Source: Cryptomeria japonica
Lineage: Eukaryota; Streptophyta; Pinopsida; Cupressales; Cupressaceae
NCBI RefSeq assembly: GCF_030272615.1
Contig: NC_081408.1
Location: 620,804,476 to 620,868,475 of the forward strand
Direction of reading: 5' to 3'
DNA: 64,000 bases
Below, piece after piece: positions 33,264 to 43,764 of this stretch (positions are counted from its first letter, which is position 1; every line of letters begins with the position of its first letter). The position numbers and the translations under genes were made by a program. Below the pieces are notes generated by a model. That model saw only the letters and a list, made by a program, of their open reading frames with translations. It did not search any database and had not been told where the DNA came from.

Positions 33264-36200
33264 ATGGCTTCCTCATCCCTCGTTCCTGAACTCATAGCAA
33301 ACCCTACCATTGTGGAGAACATAAAATTACGTAGACCCATTTTCAAAATCATTCCTAAGATAGCAAAACTGGATGACTCCATTGGTGCATTTCTAGAATC
33401 CCAAAGGGAGTTGCATTTGATGAAGATCCTAGGGCATACATACATTGTAACATAGAAAGTTTAGGATCTGAAGATTTGAAGAACATGTACATGAATGTTA
33501 TCACTGACAAGAATGGGATAGTAAAATTGGAACATAAGGTAGTTGAGGACTTAGGTTTCATTGATATCCTCCATATGTCAGAATTCTTAGATGCAACCGT
33601 CCGCTATGTTCTTAGCAGGGTTCATGGTGAATTTATGTGGTTGGACTCAGTTTTTAAGATCACTAAAGAGGCTATAAGGGCTATTACTGGCTTACCATCC
33701 ACCGGCACTAGGCCTAACAAGAAGATGAAAATACCTAACAAAAAGGTTATGAGCTTAACTAGAGCTACATTTGACAACAAGTCACTTAGGGTCGATGATA
33801 TAAAATATGACATTGTTAAATTTGAAAGTATGGTCATTGGATATAAAGTTGCTCATACTAACAGGTTGAATTCTGTATCTAGTTCCTGCATTCACAGTAC
33901 TCATGAGATGATATTAAATAATGCTAAAATTGACATCTGTGAATGGTTAAAGGATGAACTGTTAGAGAATTTGCACAAAATCAAAGATGATAAGAAAGGA
34001 ACCTTCAAATTTGTAAGTCTGATAGTGTGTTTAATGCTTTACTTTTCAAAAGAGATTCATGGTATAGGACATAAGGATTTTTCCTATGATATTCTTGTTG
34101 GAAAATAGATAAAGGATTCAATTACCAGAATGAGATCTGATGCTGATGAGTTGGTAAAATATTATTTCAACAATTTCCAAGCTAAAATGAGACAAAGGGC
34201 AAGGATTCCCCAAAGAATTGTGGATAAATATGATAAACGTATATGCTTTGTAGTGAAAAGAGATGAAATTTGGATGGAGGCAGTTAGACCTAGAACTGTC
34301 TGGATTACTGAAATGGGATATGAGGTGGATTCTCACATCTTAGATTCATATTCTAAAATACTCTTAGATGCTCGATCGGAACCAATAGAGGAAATATTTG
34401 GTAATGCTGAAACTATTGAAAGTGGTGTTCCTATGATGAAGCAGAGGAAGAAAAGAGAGAAACTAATGAAAGATGCTTCTAAGATGGTAAAGGATGATAA
34501 AGAAGGATTGATGAATCTTGGCGGTATTGCTGCTAGTGTGTTAGAAAGTCAATCAGAACAACAACCGGTAGCTCACATTTCCCCTATGGCTACTACATCT
34601 GATTCTGACACTAATCAGGCAGCCGAATTCAAGAGAGTAGATAGGAAGAAAAGAAAACCCTCATTGACACCTGCTCCATCTCCCAAGAAGTCAAGGACAT
34701 AGAGAAAGAAACAACAGGCTATAAGAGAGCCCAATAGTCCGAAGAAGAAAGTGACTCCAAAGAAGAGATATGAAACTTGGTAATGTAAATAAGTTCTATC
34801 ATTCTTTCAAGGATTCAGATAAGGATACTATTGAGGAAAGTATTATTTTATATCTTGATATATACAAGAAAGTTCTTATTGAAGTTGTAGATGATCCACC
34901 TAATTATTTATGCTTAAGATTAGAGGCTAAGAGAATGTCTATCATGGAGCTTGACAAGAAATTAAAGGTAGAATCTCTATTAGTTGTGCATCCTGTCAAT
35001 TCCAAGCAGGAAATTGATGAACTAATATTCGAGGCAAATATAATAGTTTTTGTGAGTGGTCACCGACGGGTTAGTCTTATGGTTGGCAGAGTTAAAGAAA
35101 TAGCAGATGAAACAACGGATAAGTGGGATATATTTTTTGTTGAGAGAGAGAAGAAAGAAGAGAAGGATAGACAGAAAATGGATAAGTATTTTGCTAAGGT
35201 ATGTCAGAAAGATAAAGGTAAAGGGAAAATTGGAAGTATACCTAATATCATGATCAAGGATAATCTTCCTCCAGTGATACAAGATACCCCAACAATAACT
35301 ACAGAGGCACCAACACAAACTGATAGTCAACAAGAAGAGAAGGCAGAGGAAGTAACAAAAGATGACACTAATCTAGAGTTAGACATTCTTTTTACTATGA
35401 ATGTAGACACTCAGGACTTTAATATTGTGTTGGATAAGGAAACTACAAAGGTAAAGAAAGTTGAAACTATAAATGTTGATATCTATGAGTCACCGGTCAA
35501 CACTGTTGACTCTCAACAGAATATTGAGATACCAGCTGAAGTTAAGGAAACAAAAACCATCCCTAATGTTACTCAGCCTAATACTGAAATACCGACATAA
35601 GCAAAAGTAGTAGCAGAAGAAGATACAAGAATTGGAATAGGACATGAACAGAGAATATCTAAACCGACAGTCAGTAAGGATGACAGTGGGGTTGAAAACT
35701 AAAGTGAGAATAAGGAAGAAACATTGAATAAAGAAGAGGTCAATGATGGAAGAAAGATAGCAGAAGTGGTTAAGGTTAATTTACAAACATCCAGAGAAGA
35801 TAATAAACCAACTGCAAAACCTAACACTTTGCCTAGCACTTCTACCATGGATTATAGACCAACAAATGTTACAGATGTACTGCTAGATTCAATAAAGAAG
35901 ATCACAAAATGCAATGCCTTAGCATTTAAGGCTATTGATGATACTTTACTAATTTTGCAAATGATTGCACTGACATGTAAAGTTGATCACATTGTTGGGT
36001 CTGTGAGTAAATTGGACGCATTGTCCAAATTCATTGCTTCAAATATTCAAACTATGGATTAAATTAATGAAGAGACTGTTAAGGAAAGGGTGAATAAAGA
36101 GAAAGATGAATTCTTTGACAAAACAATTAAGGAATGTACTGGATAGATTGATTCTTTTTTACCGGCACTAAATTCCACCATTTTGGAATACAAAGAGTTG

Positions 36201-36506
36201 CACAAGGAAGCATGTAAGCCTCACCATTTAACAGAGGATATTGATAAGGAAATGAGAAAGACACAAAAATAAATTGATGATATAGCTGATAATATGATAG
36301 GTTCTTTGGAACTTACTTTAGTTCTGGATCAGGAAATGACAACGTATGAAGAAAAGATTGAGAAATTGGAAAGGGAGAAAGAAAGGTTAAAAATAAAAAC
36401 CCGGGAGTTGAAGAACAAACTTGGTTCTAGATTGGACAACTTATTAACACACCAGAATGAGCTATCTAAAGCATATATTCAAGGCAATAGATCACCGGAG
36501 AAATAG
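33264..36506 (+). pseudogene. Element B ORF2: unrecognised protein, possibly env-like
   Basis: It starts ATGGCTTCC (MASSS) at 33264 and shifts frame near 33430-33450. It runs open to a TAG (GK-stop-IKD, 34106) and on to 34702. It shifts again and continues in one frame, with stops, to 36506. Landmarks are 'FLDATVRYVLSRVHGEFMWL' (33572-33631), then 'KITKEAIRAITGLPSTGTRP' (33656-33715), MVIGYK (about 33829) and 'CFVVKRDEIWMEAVRP' then MGYEVD (about 34244-34330). It also has a K-rich segment (34440-34700) and an acidic C-terminal half with a coiled coil (36310-36470). No RT, integrase or protease motif is present. ORF2 of element D aligns through all the landmarks. The V-x-G...IT-x-EAI...GLP core is reminiscent of the env-like/additional-ORF proteins of Sireviruses; that link is a hypothesis. 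The function is unknown. Confidence 0.75.
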
Positions 36507-36685
36507 ATGCATTATCTAATCGGGATGATCCGACAGACTGAGACCATAATTTCTGACAATACTAAGTTTTTGAAAGGTCTTAACTTGGTTTTGGCAGATA
36601 TTTTTCAGATTGTACATAATCGGTTACAAGTTTCTAGGTAAATTTTGAATTCTTTGATTCTTTTGACATCTTTGTCATTGATGTC

Positions 36686-36695
36686 AAAGGGGGAG
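36686..36695 (+). promoter_or_regulatory. Upstream polypurine tract of B
   Basis: AAAGGGGGAG, preceded by TCATTGATGTC, lies about 120 bp before the terminal tract. The arrangement matches A and D. Confidence 0.65.
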
Positions 36696-36806
36696 TAGTG
36701 GTGTATGAGAAAAATGTACAGAATGAGATCATTTGCTCAGGAAGAGCACACTCAATTTTTGGATATTAGTTTTTGGACTTTTCTCATGAGTATTGCCATC
36801 AATGCC

Positions 36807-36818
36807 AAAGGGGGAGAT
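36807..36818 (+). promoter_or_regulatory. Terminal polypurine tract of B
   Basis: AAAGGGGGAGAT abuts the 3' LTR at 36819. Confidence 0.88.
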
Positions 36819-37678
36819 TGTTGGCATTATACACTCAGAGGAGAATGGTTGATGTTGTCATTGATGGCAACCAAATGGTAATATGGCTCATAGGTTATAC
36901 CGGCAACAAACATAATCTACCAACACCGAAAGACACTACAGGTTTATTCACACCGGCATCCAGTCTACACCGATAGTAGATCACTCCGACACTCTAAGAC
37001 GACATGGAAATGATATTGTTTTGTATTGTAATTATATTGTATAGCTGACATGATGTATTGTAAAGACTCATATATGTATGAGATCTTGTAGCTCATTTTG
37101 TAAGTAAGAAAAGTATATAGGTAATGAATGTAAGTGGTATATGAGAGTGAATAATTGTATGTGCATTATGATGTAATTATTTAATGAGAGAATAAGAGCA
37201 GAGCAGAGAGAAGAAAGGTTTATGGCAGAGGTATCTGACAGAGCTTAAACCGGTACTGAATACAACATTGTAGATGCTATTTTGAGAAGGACATTTTCAT
37301 TGGATTTAATCATCCAATTTTGTAGTCAGTGGGACTCCATTTTTGTACTGAGCAGTGAGCTCTAGGCTGTTGGCCTTCCTGCATGTGCAAGCCCCTATTG
37401 TATAAGTAATATTTAATCATATTGGCCAATGAGTAAATATTGTGGGTCACAAATCCCACCAAGGTTTTTCCCCTATTGGGTTTCCTCACCAAAAATATCT
37501 ATGTTATGGTGTGCATTGATGGTTATACTTTTGTTTCTCTTCATTGCATTATTACTTGTTTACCGATATATTAATTTGGGTTATAAAGTTGAAAAAAAGT
37601 TCAAATATTTTGTTTACCGGTTAGACACTGATTCACCCCCCCCTCTCAGTGTCTTTGGGACTGATCAAGTATCTAACA
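36819..37678 (+). repeat. 3' LTR of element B
   Basis: This 860 bp copy starts TGTTGGCATTATAC and ends ATCTAACA. It carries GTGGG-tcacaaat-CCCAC (37441-37458) and the CACCCCCCCCTCTCAGT tail (37635-37652). ACTTC follows as the target duplication. Confidence 0.93.
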
Positions 37679-37683
37679 ACTTC

Positions 37684-37952
37684 TAACCGGGCTTGGAACC
37701 TAACAGGGTGCATTACGAAAGAGTGCAAAATATTTGTGGGTACCAATTCCCACCGTGGTTATTCCCTATTTGGGTTTCGATGTGAAAAATATGGTGTTCA
37801 TGTGTGGTATGCTTTTATTGTGATGTTAATTTTTTATTTCTGATAACCGGTAAAGACAATTTATGTTTGTTTATCAAAGATCTTAAAGTGGTTATTGGTA
37901 TTGATGATTATATGATTGATGAAGCATTCTGATCAGTTAATAAGTTGGTAAC
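37684..37952 (+). repeat. 3' LTR of element A, piece 2 of 4
   Basis: It resumes at TAACCGGGCTTGG, matching 5' LTR text from about 6981, through GGTAACTG (about 7243). It stops at the GTAAC target of element E (37948-37952). Confidence 0.92.
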
Positions 37953-38132
37953 TGTAGCGTCCTAAAATTGTGACACTTGCAATTTTGACCGCATTTGGGT
38001 CTTCACGATGGCGACGCAACACAGAACCTGAATGGAGACCTCGAAACCCGTTTATGACACCAAAAACTGCATTTTTCCAGCACCCTGCCTGATCCCTCCT
38101 TGCACCCTGCTGTCCCGGGAGGTGGGACCAGA

Positions 38133-38187
38133 GCGCCCAGCGCCCTGGTCCCCCAGGACCATGGTGCCCAGTGCCCTGGTCCCTGGC
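38133..38187 (+). repeat. 31-bp GC-rich minisatellite in the 5' LTR of E, about 1.8 units
   Basis: The unit reads GCGCCCAGCGCCCTGGTCCC followed by CCAGGACCATG. One full and one partial unit are present, against two full and one partial in the 3' LTR (44732-44817). CTGGTCC...GGACCA can fold into hairpins. Confidence 0.9.
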
Positions 38188-38295
38188 CCTATTTTGGGCC
38201 CGGTCTCCTATGGGACTTCGGGTCTTTTTGTTTGCAAATTGGAAAATAACATTTCCTGGTCGGCCTAAGGTCGGGAAAATCAGTAATTGGCAAGT

Positions 38296-38303
38296 ATATA
38301 AAC
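38296..38303 (+). promoter_or_regulatory. TATA box in 5' LTR of E
   Basis: TATATAAA lies 343 bp into the LTR and is conserved at 44936-44943 in the 3' LTR. It is the likely start region for the genomic RNA. Confidence 0.6.
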
Positions 38304-38368
38304 TACTTTTCCTCTCTCATTTTGGTATGAGAAAAAGAGGCAAAAAAGGCATGGAAACGATACTCAAA

Positions 38369-38412
38369 CATTCAAGCATTCAAGCATTCAAGCATTCAAA
38401 CATTCCTTCAAG
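38369..38412 (+). repeat. 8-bp CATTCAAG array
   Basis: Three perfect units, then CATTCAAA and CATTCC; the 3' LTR (45010-45045) has one unit fewer. Confidence 0.85.
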
Positions 38413-39194
38413 CAATTGATCATTCTAAGTCTCCATGCAAGGCTAAGTGTTGCATTCAAGACAAGGATTCAACCATTGAAGAGGAGATCACATGCTACAA
38501 CATACAACATACAACAAACAACAACATCTATACCTTCGCATATAAGGATACAAACATCCTTACAATAAGGTACTAGTACTTGTTTTACATTACAGTCATT
38601 TACATTTACATCATTTCTCATTTCTTGGTTAATTCCAAAACCGGGGTTTGACCTAAGGGCAAACCCCTAATCCCTAACCCCCCAATCATCTTCTCTTTTC
38701 TGTGTGTAGGTTGCAGGTACGCAACTGAAATTGAAGATCTGGAATCCTTGTGCAGAGACGAACAGATCTCCCTTCATTTCGCGGATTTTTCGGAGGACCG
38801 TGTGCACGCCGGGCGCCATCGTCCTGTCAACTTTTGCTCAAATTTGCAGGACAACACCGTCTCAACATTTTACTGCTAATTCTAGGTCTGCAGCTTCATC
38901 CTATATCCCTATCTCAGTTTATAAGCGAATCTTTCTCACTTTCTATGTATTCCTAGCTTGATCATTCTATCTACATTCTTTACAAAAGAGGGTAGCCTTG
39001 CTATCACAACCCTTGAAACTCATTTAGAATCCAATCTTGCATTGCGTGGGATTGGATCTTGTGGGTTTCAACCCCTCTTTTGAATGTAAAGTCCCTCCTA
39101 AGTGAAAACCATCAACCCTAGTGAATCTCCCTTCTCTCTCCTTGGAGTCGGGGAGGGGAGAACAACTAGGGTTCGATTTTTCCGCTTTACATTT

Positions 39195-39208
39195 TGGTGA
39201 ACCCGACG
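39195..39208 (+). other. Primer binding site of E
   Basis: TGGTGAACCCGACG lies three bases after the LTR; element C has the same core. Confidence 0.78.
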
Positions 39209-39582
39209 TGAACATCCTTTCTGATTATTCATGGTTAGATCTGAAAATTTTTCTTTCCTAATTACATTTCCATGTTTGATCTTTTGCAAAATTTTAGAGG
39301 TTAATTGCATAAAAACCCTAAATTTTCTTTTTAAGTATTTAAACTTGTGAAATGTTTAATTGTTAATGCTTGTTTCAGATCTGCCCTTCTATTACAAATT
39401 ATCAATTCATATTTGTGCTTTAATTAAGTGGTTAAGTGTCAAAACCCTAATTTTTGAAACCCTCTTGATTCAACCTTTGTCCGACAATTTCACTGATCAA
39501 AACATCTCCAAATCAGCTGTAACTTTGGATTCCGCAATAAAATCATAATATCTTTCATCCCTGAAAATTTGGAAAAAAGTTG

Positions 39583-39640
39583 CGAGGACCGTGTGCACTC
39601 CGAGCGCCATCGTCCCCGACATTTTTTCTGAAATTTCGAG
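39583..39640 (+). repeat. GAGGACCGTGTGCAC motif, leader copy 1
   Basis: Copies start at 38803 (5' LTR), 39583, 40205 and 45425 (3' LTR). The leader pair is more alike than the LTR pair is to it. The core contains GTGCAC, a six-base palindrome. Confidence 0.85.
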
Positions 39641-40204
39641 AGCTAGATCTTACTGTATTTTTCTGCTAAAATCCAAAATTTTGGCTGATTTTATCAATTC
39701 TAACACCTTCAAAATTACAGTCAAAGTTGGTCTAGCGATTGCTTGGATTGAGGCTTCTAATCATTCAAAAATTGTTGAAATTGAAATTTGTGTCAAAATT
39801 GTGTTTCTTACAGTCTTAAATCTGAAAAGTGTGTTATCATTCATTCGAAATTTCAGTGCTTTATTCAAATTTTTGCAATTTGTGACTTTTGAAATTAAGT
39901 GCTTCATTACAACAAATTTGATTTCCGCTTTCAAAATTGAATTTTGCATGAAATTGAGTCAATTGTTAATTTTCAAAACTTGCATTGCTCTTAACATTCC
40001 CTCTAAAATCATAAAATTCAAAATTTCAGTTTCCCTCTCTTTTTCAAAATTCAAATTTTGCATTTTTCGACAATCTTGGTAGGGTTCAATTTTGAGATTG
40101 CAACTTTAATTTGGCCTATCTACAGATCGTAAAATCACTCAATTTTTTCAGGTTAGCTGTAAAATCATCATAATTTTCATCACTGCAAATTTCGAAAAAA
40201 GTTG

Positions 40205-40262
40205 CGAGGACCGTGTGCACCCCGAGCGCCACGGTCTCGGACATTTTTTCCGAAATTTCGGG
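40205..40262 (+). repeat. GAGGACCGTGTGCAC motif, leader copy 2
   Basis: Second leader copy, 622 bp downstream of the first, 100 to 160 bp before the ORF start. Confidence 0.85.
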
Positions 40263-40365
40263 AGATTGTTCTGATTGTATTTAACAGCTTAAATCTAGAA
40301 GATTGGCTGGTTTTACTGAAATTTGCTACCTCTAAAATTCAAAATCTTCTCTCTTTCTTTAGTGC

Positions 40366-43300
40366 ATGAGTTTTACAACAATAAGTCCTACTTACACTAT
40401 TCCCGTTAGACGAAGCCTTAGAATTAAGTCCTTCCAAGGTTTAATTACTGAGGAGATGGAACCTAATTTGAATGGCCTTTTTAACGAGGACATGGGTAAT
40501 TCCTCTAATCCTCCTAATGATGAAGAAGCTCTCCATGAGGTTTCTGTAGAACAACTTTCGAAATTGGATAACCAATTTGACGATTTTCGACAATGGATGT
40601 CTCAAGAATACCCTGATAGTGAGGCTCTTCCTTTAATTGAGGGACTAAAATGTATGCTTCAAAGTGATAAGAATGGAATTGATATTTTGCGTGGTATTGC
40701 ACACATTGTGGATTCAAATGTGATGCCTATGAAAAGTTGTGCCGAAACCTTAGGTTATACACAACCTCCTACTCAAGACAATCATTCTATTCCTTTGACG
40801 ACTTCTATTGCTAGTATACCTACTTTTACATCACACATAATGACTAATTCAATACAAGACATTCCTCCTATGATCACTAGTCATGGGGGCAATCCCTCTT
40901 CTTCAATCAACCCTCTTCCTTCATTCAATCCGACTTCTTCATTCATTCCTTCAATAAGTGTTCCTATTACATCTCCACAAATGAACATGATGCAAGGGGG
41001 CAATTCATTTAACCATTCCATTCCTCCTTGTAGTGTTCCTCCTTTCCAATCATCTCCTATGACTAACTATCATAGTGTCCCACCACCTTACTCTCTACCT
41101 TCTTTCAATAACATAACACCTCCATCACAATCTAACACATCTAATATGAACTCTTCGACTGAAGCGACCATTAATAATCTTGCACAAACTGTCTCTTCTT
41201 TACAGCAACAAATTGCCTCTATGAATCAATCTAAGTTTAGTGTGCCCACATTTGATGTTGTGAGCCCACTTTCTCTTGACATTGTTCGAGCTATTCCCCC
41301 TAAACATGTTGAAATTCCGCATTTGGAGCTTTATAACGGTAAGGGTGATCCTCTAACACATGTTAAGACCTTTCAAACAATATGTACTGATTTTGCTTAT
41401 GACCAAAGGTTGCTTGCAAAACTGTTTACTAGAACATTAAGAGATAAAGCCCTACAATGGTATTTCTCGTTGCCTTCCTATTCTATTTCTTCTTTCGAAC
41501 AACTTGCAAATGCTTTCATTCAACAATTTCAAAACAATATAAGTCCTAAAGTTACTTTGATTGATTTAATGTATTGTAAACAAGGTGTTAAAGAAAAAGT
41601 GACTGATTTCATTGGTAGATATAAGCATTTGTATGCTCAAATTTCTTTTCCAGTGCCTGACAATGATATTCAAAGAATCTTTATTTCTAATTTACAAAAA
41701 GATATTCAAGACAAACTCCTGTTTTCTGAGTTTACTTCTTTCCAACAGTTGTGTGCAACTCTTCACAATTATCAACTGACTGTGAGTCAAATGGAACAAT
41801 CACATCCTATGGCTCTGAGTGATAAGGGTGATAGTAGTCAACAACCATTTGGGAAGTTTAAACCAAACAGAGAGTCCATTAAATTCAATGAAAACATCAT
41901 CAACAACAATGTGAATGCAGCATCAGGTGTGCCTCCTATTTCTAAGTTTTTCAAGAAAGAAAGAAAGTTTACTCCTTTGAATGAATCATTGCATAGTATT
42001 ATGAATAAGTTATTGGAACAAAATGTGCTTACTCTTCCTCCTATAAGGCAAATAGATCCTGCAAAGATTAATTCACCCTATTTTGATAACAAATCTTTTT
42101 GTCAATTTCATCGTCAACCTGGGCATGATACTGAAAAATGTTTTGCTTTAAAGGGTAAAATTCAAGATTTGATTGATAATAATACTATCTCTGTTTCTGG
42201 TGTGAATGATAAAGGCAACACATCTATAGCTCCTCCTAACCAAAATCTTCAGATTTTTACTGATCCATTACCTTCTCATACCTCTAATGCGATTGATACT
42301 ACTGATTCCTCTGTCTCACCTGATGATCTTGTGTCTGTGACTCCAAATGTCGTTAACTTTGTGGAGCAGCAGAAAATCCCTAAAGAACTTTCCATCACCT
42401 TTGATTCTAGCAAAACTATCAGGGCACCTGATGGTCCTTTATATATAGTTGCAAAAGTCAAAAATACACCTTGCCGTGGAGTGCTTATTGATCCTTCTTG
42501 CATGGTTAATGTCATTACTGAAGAATTTCTTTTTACTTTGCGATTGAATCAAGTGATCTATGATGAAACAAATGTGGTTGTGAAACTATTTGATGCATTT
42601 TCTTCTCCTGCAATTGGTTCTATTACATTACCTATTGAGGTCCATAACAAATCCCTTGATGTGGACTTTGCTATTATTCCATCATCCGAACAATTTTGTG
42701 TGAAGCTAGGCTATCCTTGGTTATCTTCCATGAAAGCTATTGCTTCTCCTATTCACAAGTGTTTGAAATTTCCCCATAATGGTGAAGTTGTTACTATCAA
42801 TCATAGTCTCTTTAAACTAGCCGAAAGAACTTCTAGCGTTCCTATTGATTATTTTTGGCCTAAACAATTCCAATCTCTTCCTCCGCGAAGTGATCATCTT
42901 TTCAAATCTTATCAAAAGTGGAAAAAAGATATGATCCTATCTCTAAGTGAACCTAGAACACCCAAACTTGACATTCCTATCATTCTTGAGAAGGAAGTTC
43001 TTTCTTTGAAAGATAAAACTAATGTCTTTCCTCAAGAAGATTCCCAACCCATCCCTATGGATGTGACTATGCCTATATCTAATAAACTTCCCAAAAGTAG
43101 ACCTATCCCTCCTCGTCATGATGGACTTGGTCTCCTTCCTAAACGAAATATTCCTCCCTTATATGGAGCAGTTCCTCCTCCTTCCTCTTATGGAGAGAAG
43201 AGACCTTCCTCTTCTCCTATTATTCAACCTAAGAGACCACAACCTAAACACCCAAGTGATAAGGATGAGAACATTCCTCCTCCTCAATCTTCGCAACTTC

Positions 43301-43764
43301 CTACTAAGACTAGACGAAATCGTTCTGCATGTGAACGTCAACGAAAGCGTCGTCTTAGAGCTCAGGCAGCTACTTCTCAAACTTTGCAATCCCCAAAAAC
43401 ACCTTCAACAAGCATTATTCCATTTTCTCCTCAGCCGGAAATTGAGTCAAAATCTCCTAAACATAAGATGCATGATGGTCTTGATCCTGTGCGAGTTAAA
43501 GATCCTATTTTTATAAATCTTGATGATGATATAGATGAAAATGTTATTCATGATGAAAATGTTACTTCTCTTGCTTCTGATAGTGAATATGAACTTGTTG
43601 ATATTGATAACCATTTATCTAATGAATTTTCTAAAGCACTTATCGTAGCTCCTAGACAAGAACAACGTGGCTTGGAACATGAACATAGCCCTTCTTTGGA
43701 TCTTGTGATAGCTCCATCTGCTGTGTTGGATGTTCCTCCTCTAGTGTGTTCCCTACCTTCTTGA
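40366..43764 (+). CDS. Element E Gag-protease-like polyprotein, intact
   Basis: An uninterrupted 1,132-codon ORF, the longest in the window, starts ATGAGTTTTACA. Residues about 140-300 are rich in P, S and N. The plant gypsy Gag domain is at about 315-465: 'HLELYNGKGDPLTHVKTFQ', the DKALQWYFSLP segment and 'DLMYCKQGVKEKVTDFIGRY'. The Tat-style knuckle 'FCQFHRQPGHDTEKCFALKG' is at about 578-597. A retropepsin-like fold is at about 690-800 ('RGVLIDPSCMVNVI', 'LGYPWLSSMKAI'). Here the expected D-G-G/S loop reads D-P-S, so proteolytic activity is doubtful. The last 330 residues are Pro-rich with a basic patch ('RSACERQRKRRLRAQ', about 987-1001) and an acidic end. No G-patch or RT follows. It is probably a functional particle protein mobilised with enzymes in trans; this is inferred from the intact frame and recent LTRs. 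Confidence 0.92.
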   Translation: MSFTTISPTYTIPVRRSLRIKSFQGLITEEMEPNLNGLFNEDMGNSSNPPNDEEALHEVSVEQLSKLDNQFDDFRQWMSQEYPDSEALPLIEGLKCMLQSDKNGIDILRGIAHIVDSNVMPMKSCAETLGYTQPPTQDNHSIPLTTSIASIPTFTSHIMTNSIQDIPPMITSHGGNPSSSINPLPSFNPTSSFIPSISVPITSPQMNMMQGGNSFNHSIPPCSVPPFQSSPMTNYHSVPPPYSLPSFNNITPPSQSNTSNMNSSTEATINNLAQTVSSLQQQIASMNQSKFSVPTFDVVSPLSLDIVRAIPPKHVEIPHLELYNGKGDPLTHVKTFQTICTDFAYDQRLLAKLFTRTLRDKALQWYFSLPSYSISSFEQLANAFIQQFQNNISPKVTLIDLMYCKQGVKEKVTDFIGRYKHLYAQISFPVPDNDIQRIFISNLQKDIQDKLLFSEFTSFQQLCATLHNYQLTVSQMEQSHPMALSDKGDSSQQPFGKFKPNRESIKFNENIINNNVNAASGVPPISKFFKKERKFTPLNESLHSIMNKLLEQNVLTLPPIRQIDPAKINSPYFDNKSFCQFHRQPGHDTEKCFALKGKIQDLIDNNTISVSGVNDKGNTSIAPPNQNLQIFTDPLPSHTSNAIDTTDSSVSPDDLVSVTPNVVNFVEQQKIPKELSITFDSSKTIRAPDGPLYIVAKVKNTPCRGVLIDPSCMVNVITEEFLFTLRLNQVIYDETNVVVKLFDAFSSPAIGSITLPIEVHNKSLDVDFAIIPSSEQFCVKLGYPWLSSMKAIASPIHKCLKFPHNGEVVTINHSLFKLAERTSSVPIDYFWPKQFQSLPPRSDHLFKSYQKWKKDMILSLSEPRTPKLDIPIILEKEVLSLKDKTNVFPQEDSQPIPMDVTMPISNKLPKSRPIPPRHDGLGLLPKRNIPPLYGAVPPPSSYGEKRPSSSPIIQPKRPQPKHPSDKDENIPPPQSSQLPTKTRRNRSACERQRKRRLRAQAATSQTLQSPKTPSTSIIPFSPQPEIESKSPKHKMHDGLDPVRVKDPIFINLDDDIDENVIHDENVTSLASDSEYELVDIDNHLSNEFSKALIVAPRQEQRGLEHEHSPSLDLVIAPSAVLDVPPLVCSLPS

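Larger units (their letters stand above)
10430..37678 (+). mobile_element. Element B: pol-less copia-type element with Gag and a second ORF, split by F
   Basis: B has 860 bp LTRs (10430-11289 and 36819-37678). The left flank is GCTTC and the right flank ACTTC, a target-site duplication with one mismatch. Removing the F insertion (12049-32526 plus one AAATC) leaves about 6.8 kb. The order is LTR, Met-type primer site, Gag with coiled coil and several CCHC knuckles, a spacer with a TATA-like box, long ORF2, two polypurine tracts, LTR. No protease, integrase, RT or RNase H motif is present anywhere in the restored layout, so B depended on enzymes made elsewhere. Its ends are copia/Sirevirus-like. 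Element D has the same unusual layout. Confidence 0.9.
37953..39191 (+). repeat. 5' LTR of element E
   Basis: It contains a GC-rich 31-bp minisatellite (38133-38187), a TATA box (38296-38303), an 8-bp CATTCAAG array (38369-38412) and a GAGGACCGTGTGCAC segment (38803) that recurs in the leader. Confidence 0.93.
39209..40365 (+). other. 5' leader of element E with a duplicated segment
   Basis: This leader of about 1.15 kb is AT-rich and has no supported ORF. A segment of about 130 bp is duplicated (39525-39655 and 40146-40270). Each copy has AAAAAAGTTGCGAGGACC, then GTGTGCACyCCGAGCGCCA, then GACATTTTTT-CGAAATTTCG. A related form is in both LTRs. Confidence 0.8.

Noticed and set aside
43118-43516. 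Frames overlapping the E ORF (also 43159-43389 minus)
   Set aside because: They are shadows of the intact 1,132-codon ORF.
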